DNA from: Lachnospiraceae bacterium
GTDB lineage: Bacteria; Bacillota; Clostridia; Lachnospirales; Lachnospiraceae
Assembly (NCBI GenBank): GCA_017399445.1
Contig: JAFQCM010000037.1
Coordinates: 17,899-81,898, forward strand
Reading direction: 5' to 3'
Length of the DNA: 64,000 nt
Positions within the stretch are counted from its first letter, which is position 1. Each line of letters begins with the position of its first letter. Under the pieces are notes generated by a model, which had not been told where the DNA came from, did not search any database, and saw only the letters and a program-made list of their open reading frames with translations. Positions 34,116 through 43,693 of this stretch are shown here, piece after piece. The translations under genes were made by a program, and so were the position numbers.

Positions 34116-34793
34116 TTACTTTTCCATCCGATATCCCACACCACGAACGGTCTGAATAAACGGATTCTCTTGGGAATCACCTAATTTTTCTCTTAATCTC
34201 TTCACATAGACAGTTAAGGTATTGTCATTTACAAAATCTCCTACCTGATCCCAGATATCATTTAAAATCTGCTGACGTGACAAGGTTTGTCCCCGATGAT
34301 TTACAAAAACCAACAGTAACTTATACTCCATGGCAGTAAGTACAATTTCTTCGTCCTTCCGATATACTTTTCCTGTCTGCAAATGAATTTGATTTTCCCC
34401 CACCTGCACAATACCAGTATCCACCACACTCCGATGAGACCGCCGAAGAATTGCTTTCATTCTGGCAAGAAGCTCACGTATACGGAAAGGCTTTGCAATA
34501 TAATCATCTGCCCCCTGCTCTAAAGCCAGAACTGTATGTACCTCATCATCACAGGCAGTGAGAAAAAGGATTGGTATATTACTTGTTTTGCGGATTTCTT
34601 TACAAATGGTATATCCATCTCCATCAGGAAGCATTACATCCAACAGACAAATATCTAAGTCCACTCCGGATTTCCAGATTTCCAACGCTTGGTTCTGTGA
34701 TGCAGCACTTAGCACTTCATATCCTTCCTGCCTTAAAGAAATCTGCAATCCTTCTAATATAATTTCATCATCTTCTACAACTAAAACTTTCAT
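34116..34793 (-). CDS. OmpR-family response regulator
   Basis: 225 residues. Receiver domain: VEDDEI, phospho-acceptor in DICLLDVMLPDGDG near residue 53, Lys in IAKPFRIRELLARM. Winged-helix output domain: TAMEYKLLLVFVNHRGQTLSRQQIL, DNTLTVYVKRLREKL, VRGVGYRM. It pairs with the adjacent kinase. A TGACA-N4-TGTCA palindrome before the operon promoter (38447-38460) is a plausible binding site. Confidence 0.9.
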   Translation of the reverse strand: MKVLVVEDDEIILEGLQISLRQEGYEVLSAASQNQALEIWKSGVDLDICLLDVMLPDGDGYTICKEIRKTSNIPILFLTACDDEVHTVLALEQGADDYIAKPFRIRELLARMKAILRRSHRSVVDTGIVQVGENQIHLQTGKVYRKDEEIVLTAMEYKLLLVFVNHRGQTLSRQQILNDIWDQVGDFVNDNTLTVYVKRLREKLGDSQENPFIQTVRGVGYRMEK

Positions 34794-34854
34794 TCCTGTT
34801 CCTTTCCTGACTACCTTTTATTTCATGCTAAATAAAGCCTATCTCAGTCTTCTT

Positions 34855-37671
34855 TTATGATACATTTTCATTCCGCAGCTGTTCAAATATATTTTCATTT
34901 TCTCTTGTCCGATAACAATAAGAGGTAACACCAAACAGCCACACACCAGAAAAAATAATTGCCAATACAAATAAACCAACTGGAAATTCCAATTCAATTC
35001 TTCCAAAATAGACGGATAATACGGTTTTCAATAAATATATAATAGGAAATGCAATTACACACGCCCATAGAATTCCTTTGAAAAACAGACCAATATTTTC
35101 ACAAAACAGCATTTTCCTTCTTTGTTTTTTTGTCATTCCAAGAGAAGTGAGAATTGCAAATTCCTGCTGGCGTGCTGCTGCTCTTCCCCAAATAGAATTA
35201 TATATATTCAAAATGCAAATAATAGAAGTCAGAATGATAAAGCAGACTGCAAGAATATCAATAATACAGGCAACTGCTTCTGCTACTGTTTTCAATGTTT
35301 GACTTTCTCCAGCTTTTGCAAAACCGAATGCATAATTCTCTTCATTTGCCAAAGTCTGTAATTTTTCTATCAAATCTGTTTCTGTTCCATTTAATTTAAT
35401 GTGAAGTTCTCTGGTGATTCCATTATTATTTTCATCTGTTTCTTCATTCATAATAAACTGCATTTTTTGTGCAGTATCCGTATTTATAATCAACCATAAA
35501 CCTTCACTATGAATAGTTGCATATTCTTTCAGACTTTCATTGGTAGCATATCCTGCAACTGTTACATCAAACTCTTCCACCTCTTCCTTTTGTGCATTAT
35601 AAATAGAAAGTGGCATGGTATCTCCAATCTTTTTATCTGTCATATGCTCTAACTGGAAGAATTGGTATCTTTCCGGTTTATAATCATCAAAGCTCATATT
35701 TTCTGTAGATAGTTCTGTATTCTGATACACAAGTACAGAAGGTTTAGAAGTATCTTTCACCAAATCCAAATCACATTCTGACTTTTCTGCGATTTTTTCA
35801 TAAGTTTCCTGGTCTACTCCAATAATACTAAAAGTATTGTAATTGCCTTCTGTTAATTCTTGAAATTGTTCCTCTGTTAAATCTTCTGGATAATACAAAT
35901 CTGCAATGGTATGATATGCCTCCCAGTATTCCTGACTTAAAATATCATTTTTTACTGTTCCCGTCCACATATTACAGTACCATTCCTGAACTTTTTCCAC
36001 ACCCTTATCCGCCATAATTTCTTCTTTTAATGCCTGATAGATTTTTGCATTATCTGGTTCTTCTGATAACACATAATCCCAGCCATCGGTATGAATGGAA
36101 AGGGTTACATCCTCTACCAGACGATAATGCACCATTTTATTAATCCCATTGGCTCCAAAGGCAGTTACCAGAAAAACTACCATAAAACTGGCAATAGCAC
36201 GAATAATACTGCTGGTTTTTCCTTTTTGACGTTTTAAATTATTTACCGCAACCAACGCTTCCGGCTTTGACTTTTTTATAAAGAAATCATTTCTCTTATA
36301 TTCTTTCTTCTTACTTTCCATATTCCCACGAATACTTTCAATTGGCCCAATTTTTCCAATTTTACGGGCTGGAAGCCATGCAGAAAGCGCCACTGTAAAT
36401 CCACTGACCAAAACAATAAAAAGCAAAGCTTTTCCCGATACTTCCAAAGGCACTGTGGTAGTATGAATAAAATCTGTTCCTGAAAAATCAACAATATCAG
36501 CAATATAAGGCTGTAATACCTCCATAGCCACTTTTACAATGCCCATACCACCTAAAATTCCAACTGGCAATGCAATGAGCCAGAGAGAAAAAGCTTCATA
36601 ATATACACTGCTTTTCTTTTGCTTTTTGGTGGCCCCTACAGAAGAAAGCATTCCTAAATATCTGCTTCTTTCTTCAAAAGATAAATTAAATACATTATAA
36701 ATTAAAATCACAGAGGCAACCATAATAAAAAGAATAAAAAATACCATGACAAATGTTACAATTACATTAATGGTATTGTCTGATGAATTAGCTGTAAATG
36801 CAAGTAATAAATCATTGCACTCAAAATTATCATAACTTCCTGTAATTCTTTCTAAATCTTCCACATAACCATATCCGGAATCCAGTTTGTCTAAGTCAAA
36901 CATTATTGTCACATTAGCCTTTTCTACATGTTCCATAGAATTCTCCATATAGGTAAGTGCTGCATATCCACCAGAGTTTGCTGTTTCAAAAGATGGTGCA
37001 GAGATAAAACCTACTACTGTAACTGTTTTCTTATAACCGATAGACTCATGGGTTTCCTTAAAATCTTGGGTATCTCCCAAGTATGCAAAATTTTGCGGAA
37101 CCTCTACACTCTTTCCTGGATAAACTGTTAAATTAAAAAACGGAAAAAAAGTAGATTCAATATCATAATTTATTCCTGTGAGATAACGTTTAAAACAGTC
37201 CAATTCTATCACATCTCCAACAGAAATATCCCCGCCATCCGCTAATGCTCTTGCGCTTAGTACCACTTCGGAGTCGTTTTCCGGAAGGCGCCCACTTTCC
37301 AGTTTAATATTCATCCAATCAAAGCAACTTTCAGAATATCCTTTCACAAGCAAATAAGGACACGCCTCATTTACAGACTGGGGAAGATAAGAGTATCCAT
37401 AAGTGCCGGAAACAGCAGTTTCTTCAATATAATTAAGTTCCTTTATCTGATTGTATTGTTCTTCATTTACATCATACACACTGGCATGCCAGCTTCCGCT
37501 TTTCTCAGATGCAACCTGGGCAAGATAAGAAAGTGAGGTATCTTTTCCCACAAATACACAGGTCATAAGCAACACCATAAATACAATTCCCACTAAGGTA
37601 GTCATGGTTCTTTTCCAGTTTAACTTCATATATTGTCTGGTTACATGATAGATAATTTTCTTATTCTTCAT
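34855..37671 (-). CDS. Large FtsX-type ABC transporter permease
   Basis: 938 residues with two FtsX modules. An N-terminal helix (TTLVGIVFMVLLMTCVFV) precedes an outer domain of about 250 residues, then three helices with VFNLSFEERSRYLGMLSSVGATKKQKKSSVYYEA. A fourth and fifth helix follow, then a second outer domain and a C-terminal helix set with EFAILTSLGMTKKQRRKMLFCENI. The tandem coupling motifs (L-SxGxTKKQ) are typical of peptide-antibiotic transporters. It overlaps the ATPase gene by 11 bases. Confidence 0.88.
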   Translation of the reverse strand: MKNKKIIYHVTRQYMKLNWKRTMTTLVGIVFMVLLMTCVFVGKDTSLSYLAQVASEKSGSWHASVYDVNEEQYNQIKELNYIEETAVSGTYGYSYLPQSVNEACPYLLVKGYSESCFDWMNIKLESGRLPENDSEVVLSARALADGGDISVGDVIELDCFKRYLTGINYDIESTFFPFFNLTVYPGKSVEVPQNFAYLGDTQDFKETHESIGYKKTVTVVGFISAPSFETANSGGYAALTYMENSMEHVEKANVTIMFDLDKLDSGYGYVEDLERITGSYDNFECNDLLLAFTANSSDNTINVIVTFVMVFFILFIMVASVILIYNVFNLSFEERSRYLGMLSSVGATKKQKKSSVYYEAFSLWLIALPVGILGGMGIVKVAMEVLQPYIADIVDFSGTDFIHTTTVPLEVSGKALLFIVLVSGFTVALSAWLPARKIGKIGPIESIRGNMESKKKEYKRNDFFIKKSKPEALVAVNNLKRQKGKTSSIIRAIASFMVVFLVTAFGANGINKMVHYRLVEDVTLSIHTDGWDYVLSEEPDNAKIYQALKEEIMADKGVEKVQEWYCNMWTGTVKNDILSQEYWEAYHTIADLYYPEDLTEEQFQELTEGNYNTFSIIGVDQETYEKIAEKSECDLDLVKDTSKPSVLVYQNTELSTENMSFDDYKPERYQFFQLEHMTDKKIGDTMPLSIYNAQKEEVEEFDVTVAGYATNESLKEYATIHSEGLWLIINTDTAQKMQFIMNEETDENNNGITRELHIKLNGTETDLIEKLQTLANEENYAFGFAKAGESQTLKTVAEAVACIIDILAVCFIILTSIICILNIYNSIWGRAAARQQEFAILTSLGMTKKQRRKMLFCENIGLFFKGILWACVIAFPIIYLLKTVLSVYFGRIELEFPVGLFVLAIIFSGVWLFGVTSYCYRTRENENIFEQLRNENVS

Positions 37672-38368
37672 CTATGCCACCTCCCAGACTGCGAATCTGT
37701 TCATTTCGAACAATTTTTCCATCTTCTAAATAAATCATTCGATCTGCCTGCAGTGCAATACTTTCATCATGGGTAATTAAAATTAAGGTCTGTTTTTGGG
37801 TTCGATTAGATTTTTTCAGAAGTTTAATAATCTCTTCTCCATTTTTTCTGTCTAAATTTCCTGTTGGCTCATCTGCAAGAATAATGGCAGGATGATTAAA
37901 TAATGCACGCCCAATGGATACTCTTTGCTGCTGTCCTCCTGACAACTGGCTTGGAAGATTCTTTCTTCGCTCTGTAAGTCCTAAATACTCTACAATAGAA
38001 TCTAACCGTTCCTGTTCCATTTTTCTGCCGTCCAGTAAATGTGGCAAAACAATGTTTTCATCTACATTTAAAACTGGTAGTAAGTTATAGAACTGGTACA
38101 CAAGTCCAATCTGTCTTCTTCGAAAAATTGCCAGATTATCTTCATTTAAAGAATGAATGTCTGTTCCATCAATCATAACCTTTCCTTCCGTTGGCTTATC
38201 TACACCACCTAAAATATGCAATAAAGTAGATTTTCCACTTCCGGATGGCCCTACAATAGAGACAAACTCTCCCTTTTCTACAGTAAATGACACATCATCT
38301 AACGCCTTTACACAGGTATTTCCCTTTCCATATACTTTTGAAATATGTTCACACTTTAATATTTCCAT
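37661..38368 (-). CDS. ABC transporter ATP-binding protein (MacB/LolD type)
   Basis: 235 residues. The Walker A motif is GPSGSGKSTLLHILGG near residue 41, the Q-loop LVYQFYNLLPVLNV, the signature LSGGQQQRVSIGRA and the Walker B IILADEPTGNLD. Closely of the LolD/MacB/BceA type that works with FtsX permeases. First gene of an ATPase-permease-regulator-kinase operon. GAGGAGG precedes the ATG. Confidence 0.92.
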   Translation of the reverse strand: MEILKCEHISKVYGKGNTCVKALDDVSFTVEKGEFVSIVGPSGSGKSTLLHILGGVDKPTEGKVMIDGTDIHSLNEDNLAIFRRRQIGLVYQFYNLLPVLNVDENIVLPHLLDGRKMEQERLDSIVEYLGLTERRKNLPSQLSGGQQQRVSIGRALFNHPAIILADEPTGNLDRKNGEEIIKLLKKSNRTQKQTLILITHDESIALQADRMIYLEDGKIVRNEQIRSLGGGIDEE

Positions 38369-38406
38369 GGTGTTCCTCCTCGGTTTTCCTTTTTGTTTCT
38401 ATTCGT

Positions 38407-38461
38407 ATTATACCTGTGCTATATGACTCCCTGATGAATTTTAAAGTGACAATTCTGTCAC
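38407..38461 (-). promoter_or_regulatory. Promoter with BceR-type inverted repeat
   Basis: A consensus -10 (TATAAT, 38412-38407 on the minus strand) with a poor -35. About 35 bases upstream of the -10 is the palindrome GTGACAATTCTGTCAC (38446-38461). BceR-type regulators bind inverted repeats of the form TnACA-N4-TGTnA, and this site contains TGACA-N4-TGTCA. It is probably bound by the regulator at 34116. The rest of the 38369-38691 gap holds a terminator and no gene. Confidence 0.5.
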
Positions 38462-38576
38462 AATTCTTTTTTTACATACCACCTTACGCCTTCACATGGC
38501 AACTTTATACATTCTATCAAATCTTTTCTGAAAAACCAATAGCATTAGCCACGTGCACTGCCATGCCCACGCAAAC

Positions 38577-38611
38577 AAAGAGATGCCAGAATCCTCTTCT
38601 GACACCTCTTT
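38577..38611. terminator. Terminator hairpin after the ABC-ATPase-domain gene
   Basis: A fifteen-base stem (AAAGAGATGCCAGAA at 38577-38591 with TTCTGACACCTCTTT at 38597-38611) includes two G-T wobbles around a five-base loop. The T-run is better on the plus-strand side, but it lies downstream of the minus-strand gene ending at 38692. Confidence 0.6.
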
Positions 38612-38691
38612 ATCTGTTTTTTATAGCGTTCTACCCAATTAATACTCTTTTCCTTCATAAGCAAATACAAATATTATTAACAACAAACTAC

Positions 38692-40392
38692 CTAAAATCT
38701 AAGCTTCCGATACCGATTAATACACGCAAAAATCTCCTGCTCCCTAGGTATCGCCAGATTGCATGGCAGGCAACCGCCTCCACAGATTTTCCCAAGCTCC
38801 TGTCGCTCTATCATCTGCACCAACAAGTCCACCACTTCCTGTAACGTTTTCTTCCCATCAAACAATTGGGTTTGTGCATATTTCAATATATGTCCCAGCA
38901 TCACCAACTGTTCCGAATCCATCAGCTGCTCCACATACCTTACATCCACTACTTCATGATTCAAAGAAATGGAATCCCGTCCCATAGTCTTTAACTTAAT
39001 CCGCTGTTCCCCTTTTAACTTACCATCCGGCTTCACCAAACGATTGAATTCAAGTTTTGACATCTCTGCCACTTCTCTTTTAGATAACGGAAACTGGCTT
39101 GCCTGCTCCTTAGCAAATTCTGTAATATCCACTGGCTCATACCTGTTCATTTGTATCACACAGTCCGCCTTATGAAAATAAGAACCAGAACTTCCTGCTA
39201 CTAATATGGTAGAAATCCCAAACTCCTGATACAGCATTTCTACTCTGTCAATAAACGGTACAATTGGCTCTGCCTCCTTCTGCACTACCCGTTGCATTAA
39301 TTCATCCCGAATCATAAAGTTGGTGGCACTGGTATCTTCATCAATTAAGAACACCTTCGTTCCTGCCTCCATACTTTCTACCATATTTGCCGCCTGAGAA
39401 GTACTTCCACTAGCATCTTCTGTTTCAAAAGCTACCGTATCCTTGCCATTTGGCAGATCACGAATAAACATGGAAATGTCTACATTTTTAATACTTCGCC
39501 CATCCTCTGCCCTAATTTTCATAGCAGTATCATCAGTAATCACATATTCTCTTCCATCTCCTGCAATGTGATGATACACACCTACTTCTAATGCTTTTAA
39601 CAGCGTGGATTTTCCATGGTATCCGCCACCTACAATTAAATTAATTCCCTTTCGGATTCCCATACCTTTCAACTGACCATAATGAGGAAGATTCATGGTA
39701 ACTTCCATGCTCTCAGGTGAAATAAATTTTACTGCATCTTTCATAGGACGCCCGGAAACACCTGATTCTCTAGGCAATATTGCTCCATTCCCCACAAATG
39801 CAATCAGTCCCATTTCTTTTAACTGCTCTCTGATATATTTCTGATCTTCTGCAAGCTCTGCCACCGCTTCCACTTCTTTTTCCGGAAGCACATGATAATA
39901 TAAGGTTGTTTTCACACATTCCGGCAAAAATTGAAACAATATCTTTTCTAACTCTCTGGAATTTACCGTACGTCCATTAGCTGGAAAGCCGATTTCCATA
40001 CGAAGTACCAAATTCCCAGAAGTCTCTTCAATGGTACATCCACTTCGTTCCAATATTTCCTGTCCCGGACGGCTGACTGTCATTAATCCACTTTTTCCAG
40101 ATCCTTTGGCTTTAAAAGACACTTTTTCCACAGCTTTGCCAAACTTTCGAAGAAGATAATCCTGCAATGCAATTCTCTTTTCTTTTTCCTGCCATAAATG
40201 TTTTGGAAAGCCTGCCTGCTGTGCCTGAATATGGATACTAACTTTGGAAGGAGATGCAAAAGGGTCTCCCTGAACATGGTCAATAGAAAGTACATATCCT
40301 GGAAATTCATATTTTCCCTTGGTATCTTTGTAAGCAGGATATCCTTTATGGTCGATTCTTCCCAATATATTTTTTAATTCTGCTGATTTCAT
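38692..40392 (-). CDS. P-loop ABC-ATPase domain protein (PF09818-like)
   Basis: 566 residues, soluble. The N-terminal region has YPAYKDTKGKYEFPGYVLSIDHVQGDPFASPS. The Walker A-like motif is GGGYHGKSTLLKAL near residue 258 and the Walker B-like VFLIDEDTSATNFM near residue 335. Such proteins belong to a family of predicted ABC-class ATPases, not linked to transport, whose role is unknown; a nucleic-acid or ribosome-related job is sometimes suggested. ATG at 40392 overlaps the upstream stop as ATGA, indicating translational coupling with the membrane protein gene. Confidence 0.75.
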   Translation of the reverse strand: MKSAELKNILGRIDHKGYPAYKDTKGKYEFPGYVLSIDHVQGDPFASPSKVSIHIQAQQAGFPKHLWQEKEKRIALQDYLLRKFGKAVEKVSFKAKGSGKSGLMTVSRPGQEILERSGCTIEETSGNLVLRMEIGFPANGRTVNSRELEKILFQFLPECVKTTLYYHVLPEKEVEAVAELAEDQKYIREQLKEMGLIAFVGNGAILPRESGVSGRPMKDAVKFISPESMEVTMNLPHYGQLKGMGIRKGINLIVGGGYHGKSTLLKALEVGVYHHIAGDGREYVITDDTAMKIRAEDGRSIKNVDISMFIRDLPNGKDTVAFETEDASGSTSQAANMVESMEAGTKVFLIDEDTSATNFMIRDELMQRVVQKEAEPIVPFIDRVEMLYQEFGISTILVAGSSGSYFHKADCVIQMNRYEPVDITEFAKEQASQFPLSKREVAEMSKLEFNRLVKPDGKLKGEQRIKLKTMGRDSISLNHEVVDVRYVEQLMDSEQLVMLGHILKYAQTQLFDGKKTLQEVVDLLVQMIERQELGKICGGGCLPCNLAIPREQEIFACINRYRKLRF

Positions 40393-41048
40393 GCATAACA
40401 CTCCATTCTTTTTTCTTTTATTACCCTGCTGATTTTCCATAATCCCCAGCCAATCAAATAGGCGATACCCATAATTAAAAACACATACATCACTGACATC
40501 CATATAGGTTGTTCATATACATACAAGAAGGAATATGGACCATGCATCACTTTTGCAATATTCAGGCTGGTAGAAATAATTGCATAAATAATCGTTGGTG
40601 TTAAAGATATTGCTGCCATATTCTTTTTCAAATCATGTTGATAGGTATCTACCATAAAAAAGGACATTACTGCAAGGATTGGACACAAGGTATGCTGATA
40701 CTTTAATGGTCCTTCAAAAAACATTCGTATGTACTCCGGAATTCCACCAGAAGGTGCTAATATGAAAAACACTACCATAAAGGTAATTGTCATACAACAG
40801 GTTCCAAAATACTTTATATTTTTTATCCATGTATAATTTCTTTTTCCCTGCAGCTCTCTTATCTGATAAATTAAATCTAACATACATCCCAGTGAAATAA
40901 ACAGATTACTTTCCACTGTATAGTAGGTCAACATGATAAGCCCATTTTCATAAATTTCAATATAGCTTCCTAAAATACCAAAAAATATAATAATAATATC
41001 AATTCCGATTCCACGAATGCATCTGTTCTTTTGTATCTCTTTCTCCAT
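40389..41048 (-). CDS. Six-transmembrane protein, Pr6Pr-like
   Basis: 219 residues with about six membrane helices. LTYYTVESNLFISLGCMLDLIYQIRE and FEGPLKYQHTLCPILAVMSFFMVD resemble Pr6Pr/FAR-17a-type membrane proteins (T-x-SN near the end of helix 2, a His near helix 4). Function unknown. AGGAGA lies 8 bases before ATG 41048; the frame is open from a TTG two codons earlier. Coupled to the ATPase gene by a 4-base overlap. Confidence 0.6.
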   Translation of the reverse strand: MEKEIQKNRCIRGIGIDIIIIFFGILGSYIEIYENGLIMLTYYTVESNLFISLGCMLDLIYQIRELQGKRNYTWIKNIKYFGTCCMTITFMVVFFILAPSGGIPEYIRMFFEGPLKYQHTLCPILAVMSFFMVDTYQHDLKKNMAAISLTPTIIYAIISTSLNIAKVMHGPYSFLYVYEQPIWMSVMYVFLIMGIAYLIGWGLWKISRVIKEKRMECYA

Positions 41049-41197
41049 TTCCAATTCTCCTTATCTCATGTTATTTTCTATATGTTATCCTAATTTTTAT
41101 TATTCACTTTCTTATTCCTAGTACATCAGTTTCTTAATAACCGGACTAAATACGCAGAATATTTCATCAAATGAGCAAGCTATTTCAAAATGCTATA

Positions 41198-41881
41198 TTA
41201 TATTCTGTTTAATTCTGCTTTGATTGTTCTCCAATCTGGAAAAAAACTATCCATAAATCCCCAAAAACGTTCATTATGGTTTTGTTCCAAAAGATGTGTC
41301 ATTTCATGAACTACTACATATTCCAGACATTCTGGTTTGCTTTTTGCCAGCTGCAAATTCAGCCAGATACGCTGTGCACTGGTATTACATGTTCCCCATC
41401 TAGTTTTCATATTTTTTACGTTCCATTCCTTTACCTGCACGTTCATTACAGGTTCCCACTTGTCTATCAATTTTGGAATTCTCATTTTTAGCTGTTTCCG
41501 GTACCATTCATTTAAACACTTTTCCCGCTGCTCTCTTGTGCTGTTTTCCTTTATCCACATTTGAATTTTCTCCTCTGAAAATGTAACTTTATTGCTTCCA
41601 TTCCAATACTTTACTTCTAGTGGATATGTCTTTCCGAGAAATAAAATTTGCTCGCCTGTCTCATATTGCAATTCTCTTTGAGGCATTCTTCCTTCATATT
41701 TCTTTCTCTTTTCCTTAATCCAAGTACTTTTTGAAAAGGCAAATTCTTCAATAGCTTTTTGGCTCATTCTTTTCGGTGCGGAAATTACTACTTTGCCATT
41801 AGGGGAAAGTACCTTTAAATATATGTTTTTTATTTTCTTTTTTTCAATGGTAATTGGAATTCCTTCTATTTGAATTTCCAC
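41198..41881 (-). CDS. YgjP/DUF45-type zinc metallopeptidase
   Basis: About 227 residues. The zinc site is VVHEMTHLLEQNHNERFW (HExxH plus downstream Asn-His) near the C-terminus, preceded by the typical NMKTRWGTCNTSAQRIWLNLQLA. The N-terminus has ISAPKRMSQKAIEEFAFSKSTWI. All are landmarks of the M48-like YgjP/YgjP-WTM1388 family. Cellular substrate unknown. A GTG at 41881, preceded by AAGGGAAG, is taken as start; the frame is open to 41932, overlapping the DUF1294 gene. Confidence 0.82.
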   Translation of the reverse strand: MEIQIEGIPITIEKKKIKNIYLKVLSPNGKVVISAPKRMSQKAIEEFAFSKSTWIKEKRKKYEGRMPQRELQYETGEQILFLGKTYPLEVKYWNGSNKVTFSEEKIQMWIKENSTREQREKCLNEWYRKQLKMRIPKLIDKWEPVMNVQVKEWNVKNMKTRWGTCNTSAQRIWLNLQLAKSKPECLEYVVVHEMTHLLEQNHNERFWGFMDSFFPDWRTIKAELNRI

Positions 41882-41922
41882 TTGTGTTCTTCCCTTCTTT
41901 AGAAATATTAAACTTGAATATA

Positions 41923-42198
41923 TTACAGCCACTTAAGACCTATATAAATACAAAGTCCTATCTGAAGAATTAGAATTGCCGGCATCCCAATCACGAAATA
42001 CCAGTGTTTTGTCTTATGTCTGCATACTGCCATTCCCAAATTCGAACCAATGCTGCCGCCTAAAACAGCAATGAAAAACAATGTTTTTTCCGAAATTCTC
42101 CACTGATGCTTTATGGCTTTCTTTTTATCTATGTACATGGATAAGAAACCGATTATGGTCATCACCACTACATATACTGCAAATACTTTTATTTCCAC
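41923..42198 (-). CDS. DUF1294 small membrane protein
   Basis: About 91 residues, three or four membrane helices. IGFLSMYIDKKKAIKHQWRISEKTLFFIAVLGGSIGSNLGM, then CRHKTKHWYFVIGMP, is the DUF1294 pattern. Function unknown. A GTG at 42198, preceded by GGGAAG, is preferred; the frame reaches an ATG at 42231 without a ribosome-binding site. Confidence 0.82.
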   Translation of the reverse strand: MEIKVFAVYVVVMTIIGFLSMYIDKKKAIKHQWRISEKTLFFIAVLGGSIGSNLGMAVCRHKTKHWYFVIGMPAILILQIGLCIYIGLKWL

Positions 42199-42309
42199 TG
42201 TCTTTTTCTTCCCTTTCCTATCATATAACATTAATAGTAATTGTGCCCTTTTTTCCTAATGATGTCAAGTGATACTCTTCTGCTAAAAACTGCAAAAATA
42301 TTATAAAAA

Positions 42310-42356
42310 GAGCTTTTGTACTACAGATACTTCTCTTACCTATAGTACAAAAGCTC
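42310..42356. terminator. Terminator after the secreted Ig-like protein gene
   Basis: A perfect 14-base-pair stem (GAGCTTTTGTACTA at 42310-42323 with 42343-42356) with an A-rich flank that becomes a U-run on the minus strand. It separates the secreted protein gene from the DUF1294 gene. Confidence 0.85.
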
Positions 42357-42416
42357 AAACAACTTCTTGTATTCTATTTTGAATAACTTTATTATGGCAT
42401 GGAATTTCTCTAACTG

Positions 42417-43604
42417 CTACTTTTGAATTTTGAACTTAACAACTTTTTTGTTTCCTGCCTTATCTGTAAGTTTTAATGTATAAGAACCAGCAGCCTTCAC
42501 CTTTTTACCTGATTTAATCTTTTTACCATTTAAAGTAGCGTTTTTCATGCCCGATGTTTTATCTTTAAAAGTAATTTTTACAGGTGCTTTATAAGTCTTT
42601 GCCTTAATATTCGTAGTTGGTACTTTCTTATCCACTACAAATTTTACTGATTTACTGTTTCCTGCTTTATCTGTTACTTTTAATGTATACTTTCCATCTG
42701 CTTTAATCTGCTTTCCTGACTTAATGGCTTTTCCATTTAAAAAAGCTGATTTAATACCACTTCCAGTATCAATAAATTTCACAGTAACCGCTTTTTTATA
42801 ATACTTATTTGCTGAAACTCCAGTTATCTTTGGTGACGCTGTATCAATTCCGGTTACCTTAACCTGTGCATAATAATATATATCTTTATTCCATGCCACA
42901 GTAGATCCTGCATATACTCTTACTGTATACCAACCGTTTTTTGTAACTGTAAATTCTGGTGTTGTTATACTAGTACCATCCCAGTTAGAGGATGCAGTAA
43001 GTTGTCCTTCTGCATATTCATACTTTACAACAGACTCTTCTGCAAAATGTTGTTTTACGTTAACAGTAACACTGTTCTTATTTGTATTTGGTGACTGGGT
43101 AATGGTCACTACTTTGGATAAAGGCACTGCCCCAATAGAAACTTTAATGGTATGATTAGAGATGCTGTCCATATCTGTACTTGTTTTACACTTCATGTAA
43201 TATACACCAGCCTTCAAACTCAACCAATCATCTGCACTTCCAAACCAAATATCATTCTTTACCAAAGCTGCTCCCATAGAAGCATTTCCGTATAAAGTAA
43301 ATTCTTTCTCAATAGCAGCTTCCTGCTCATTTTCTATGTGAGCTTTAATTCGTACAATACTGTCCTGGGGAAGCACAAATTTGGCATAAAATGTCTGTTC
43401 CCCCACACCTGCATTTCCATCTAATGCATAATCAATTTGCCAGCTCAGATCTACACTGGTATCAAAATCTGTCATATCATTCAAAATTGTAATTGGTACC
43501 TGTTGGATATTATCATCTGCCGCTTTCACTTCCCGGTTTACTGTCCCCAATGCCACGGTCACAAGGACAACCAACATAAGTAATCTTGTTTTCCATTTTT
43601 TCAT
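42417..43604 (-). CDS. Secreted protein with Ig-like C-terminal repeats
   Basis: 395 residues. A clear signal peptide (basic start, LLMLVVLVTVALGTV, likely cut after VKA). A middle region of about 220 residues has beta-sandwich character (YALDGNAGVGEQTFYAKFVLPQDS). Two tandem repeats close the protein, each reading KxTFKDxxSGMKxAxLNGKxIKSGKxVKAxGxYTLKLTDKAGNxKxVKF, similar to Ig-like repeats of clostridial surface proteins. The very basic end may bind anionic cell-wall polymer. No anchor motif is present. It follows the Agr-like kinase gene by 89 bases. Confidence 0.72.
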   Translation of the reverse strand: MKKWKTRLLMLVVLVTVALGTVNREVKAADDNIQQVPITILNDMTDFDTSVDLSWQIDYALDGNAGVGEQTFYAKFVLPQDSIVRIKAHIENEQEAAIEKEFTLYGNASMGAALVKNDIWFGSADDWLSLKAGVYYMKCKTSTDMDSISNHTIKVSIGAVPLSKVVTITQSPNTNKNSVTVNVKQHFAEESVVKYEYAEGQLTASSNWDGTSITTPEFTVTKNGWYTVRVYAGSTVAWNKDIYYYAQVKVTGIDTASPKITGVSANKYYKKAVTVKFIDTGSGIKSAFLNGKAIKSGKQIKADGKYTLKVTDKAGNSKSVKFVVDKKVPTTNIKAKTYKAPVKITFKDKTSGMKNATLNGKKIKSGKKVKAAGSYTLKLTDKAGNKKVVKFKIQK

Positions 43605-43693
43605 AGAAGTCCCTTCCTTTCTCCCTTGCTTGTATTATACACTTTCAAGAAAAATTATAACACACACAAAAGATACTTTCAACTGTCATGCGA

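Noticed and set aside
38538..38580. Possible third copy of the covarying leader hairpin
   Set aside because: Some words match (TTTGCGTGGGCA, GTGGCTAATGC), but the stem pairs poorly and it follows a gene rather than preceding a start codon closely.
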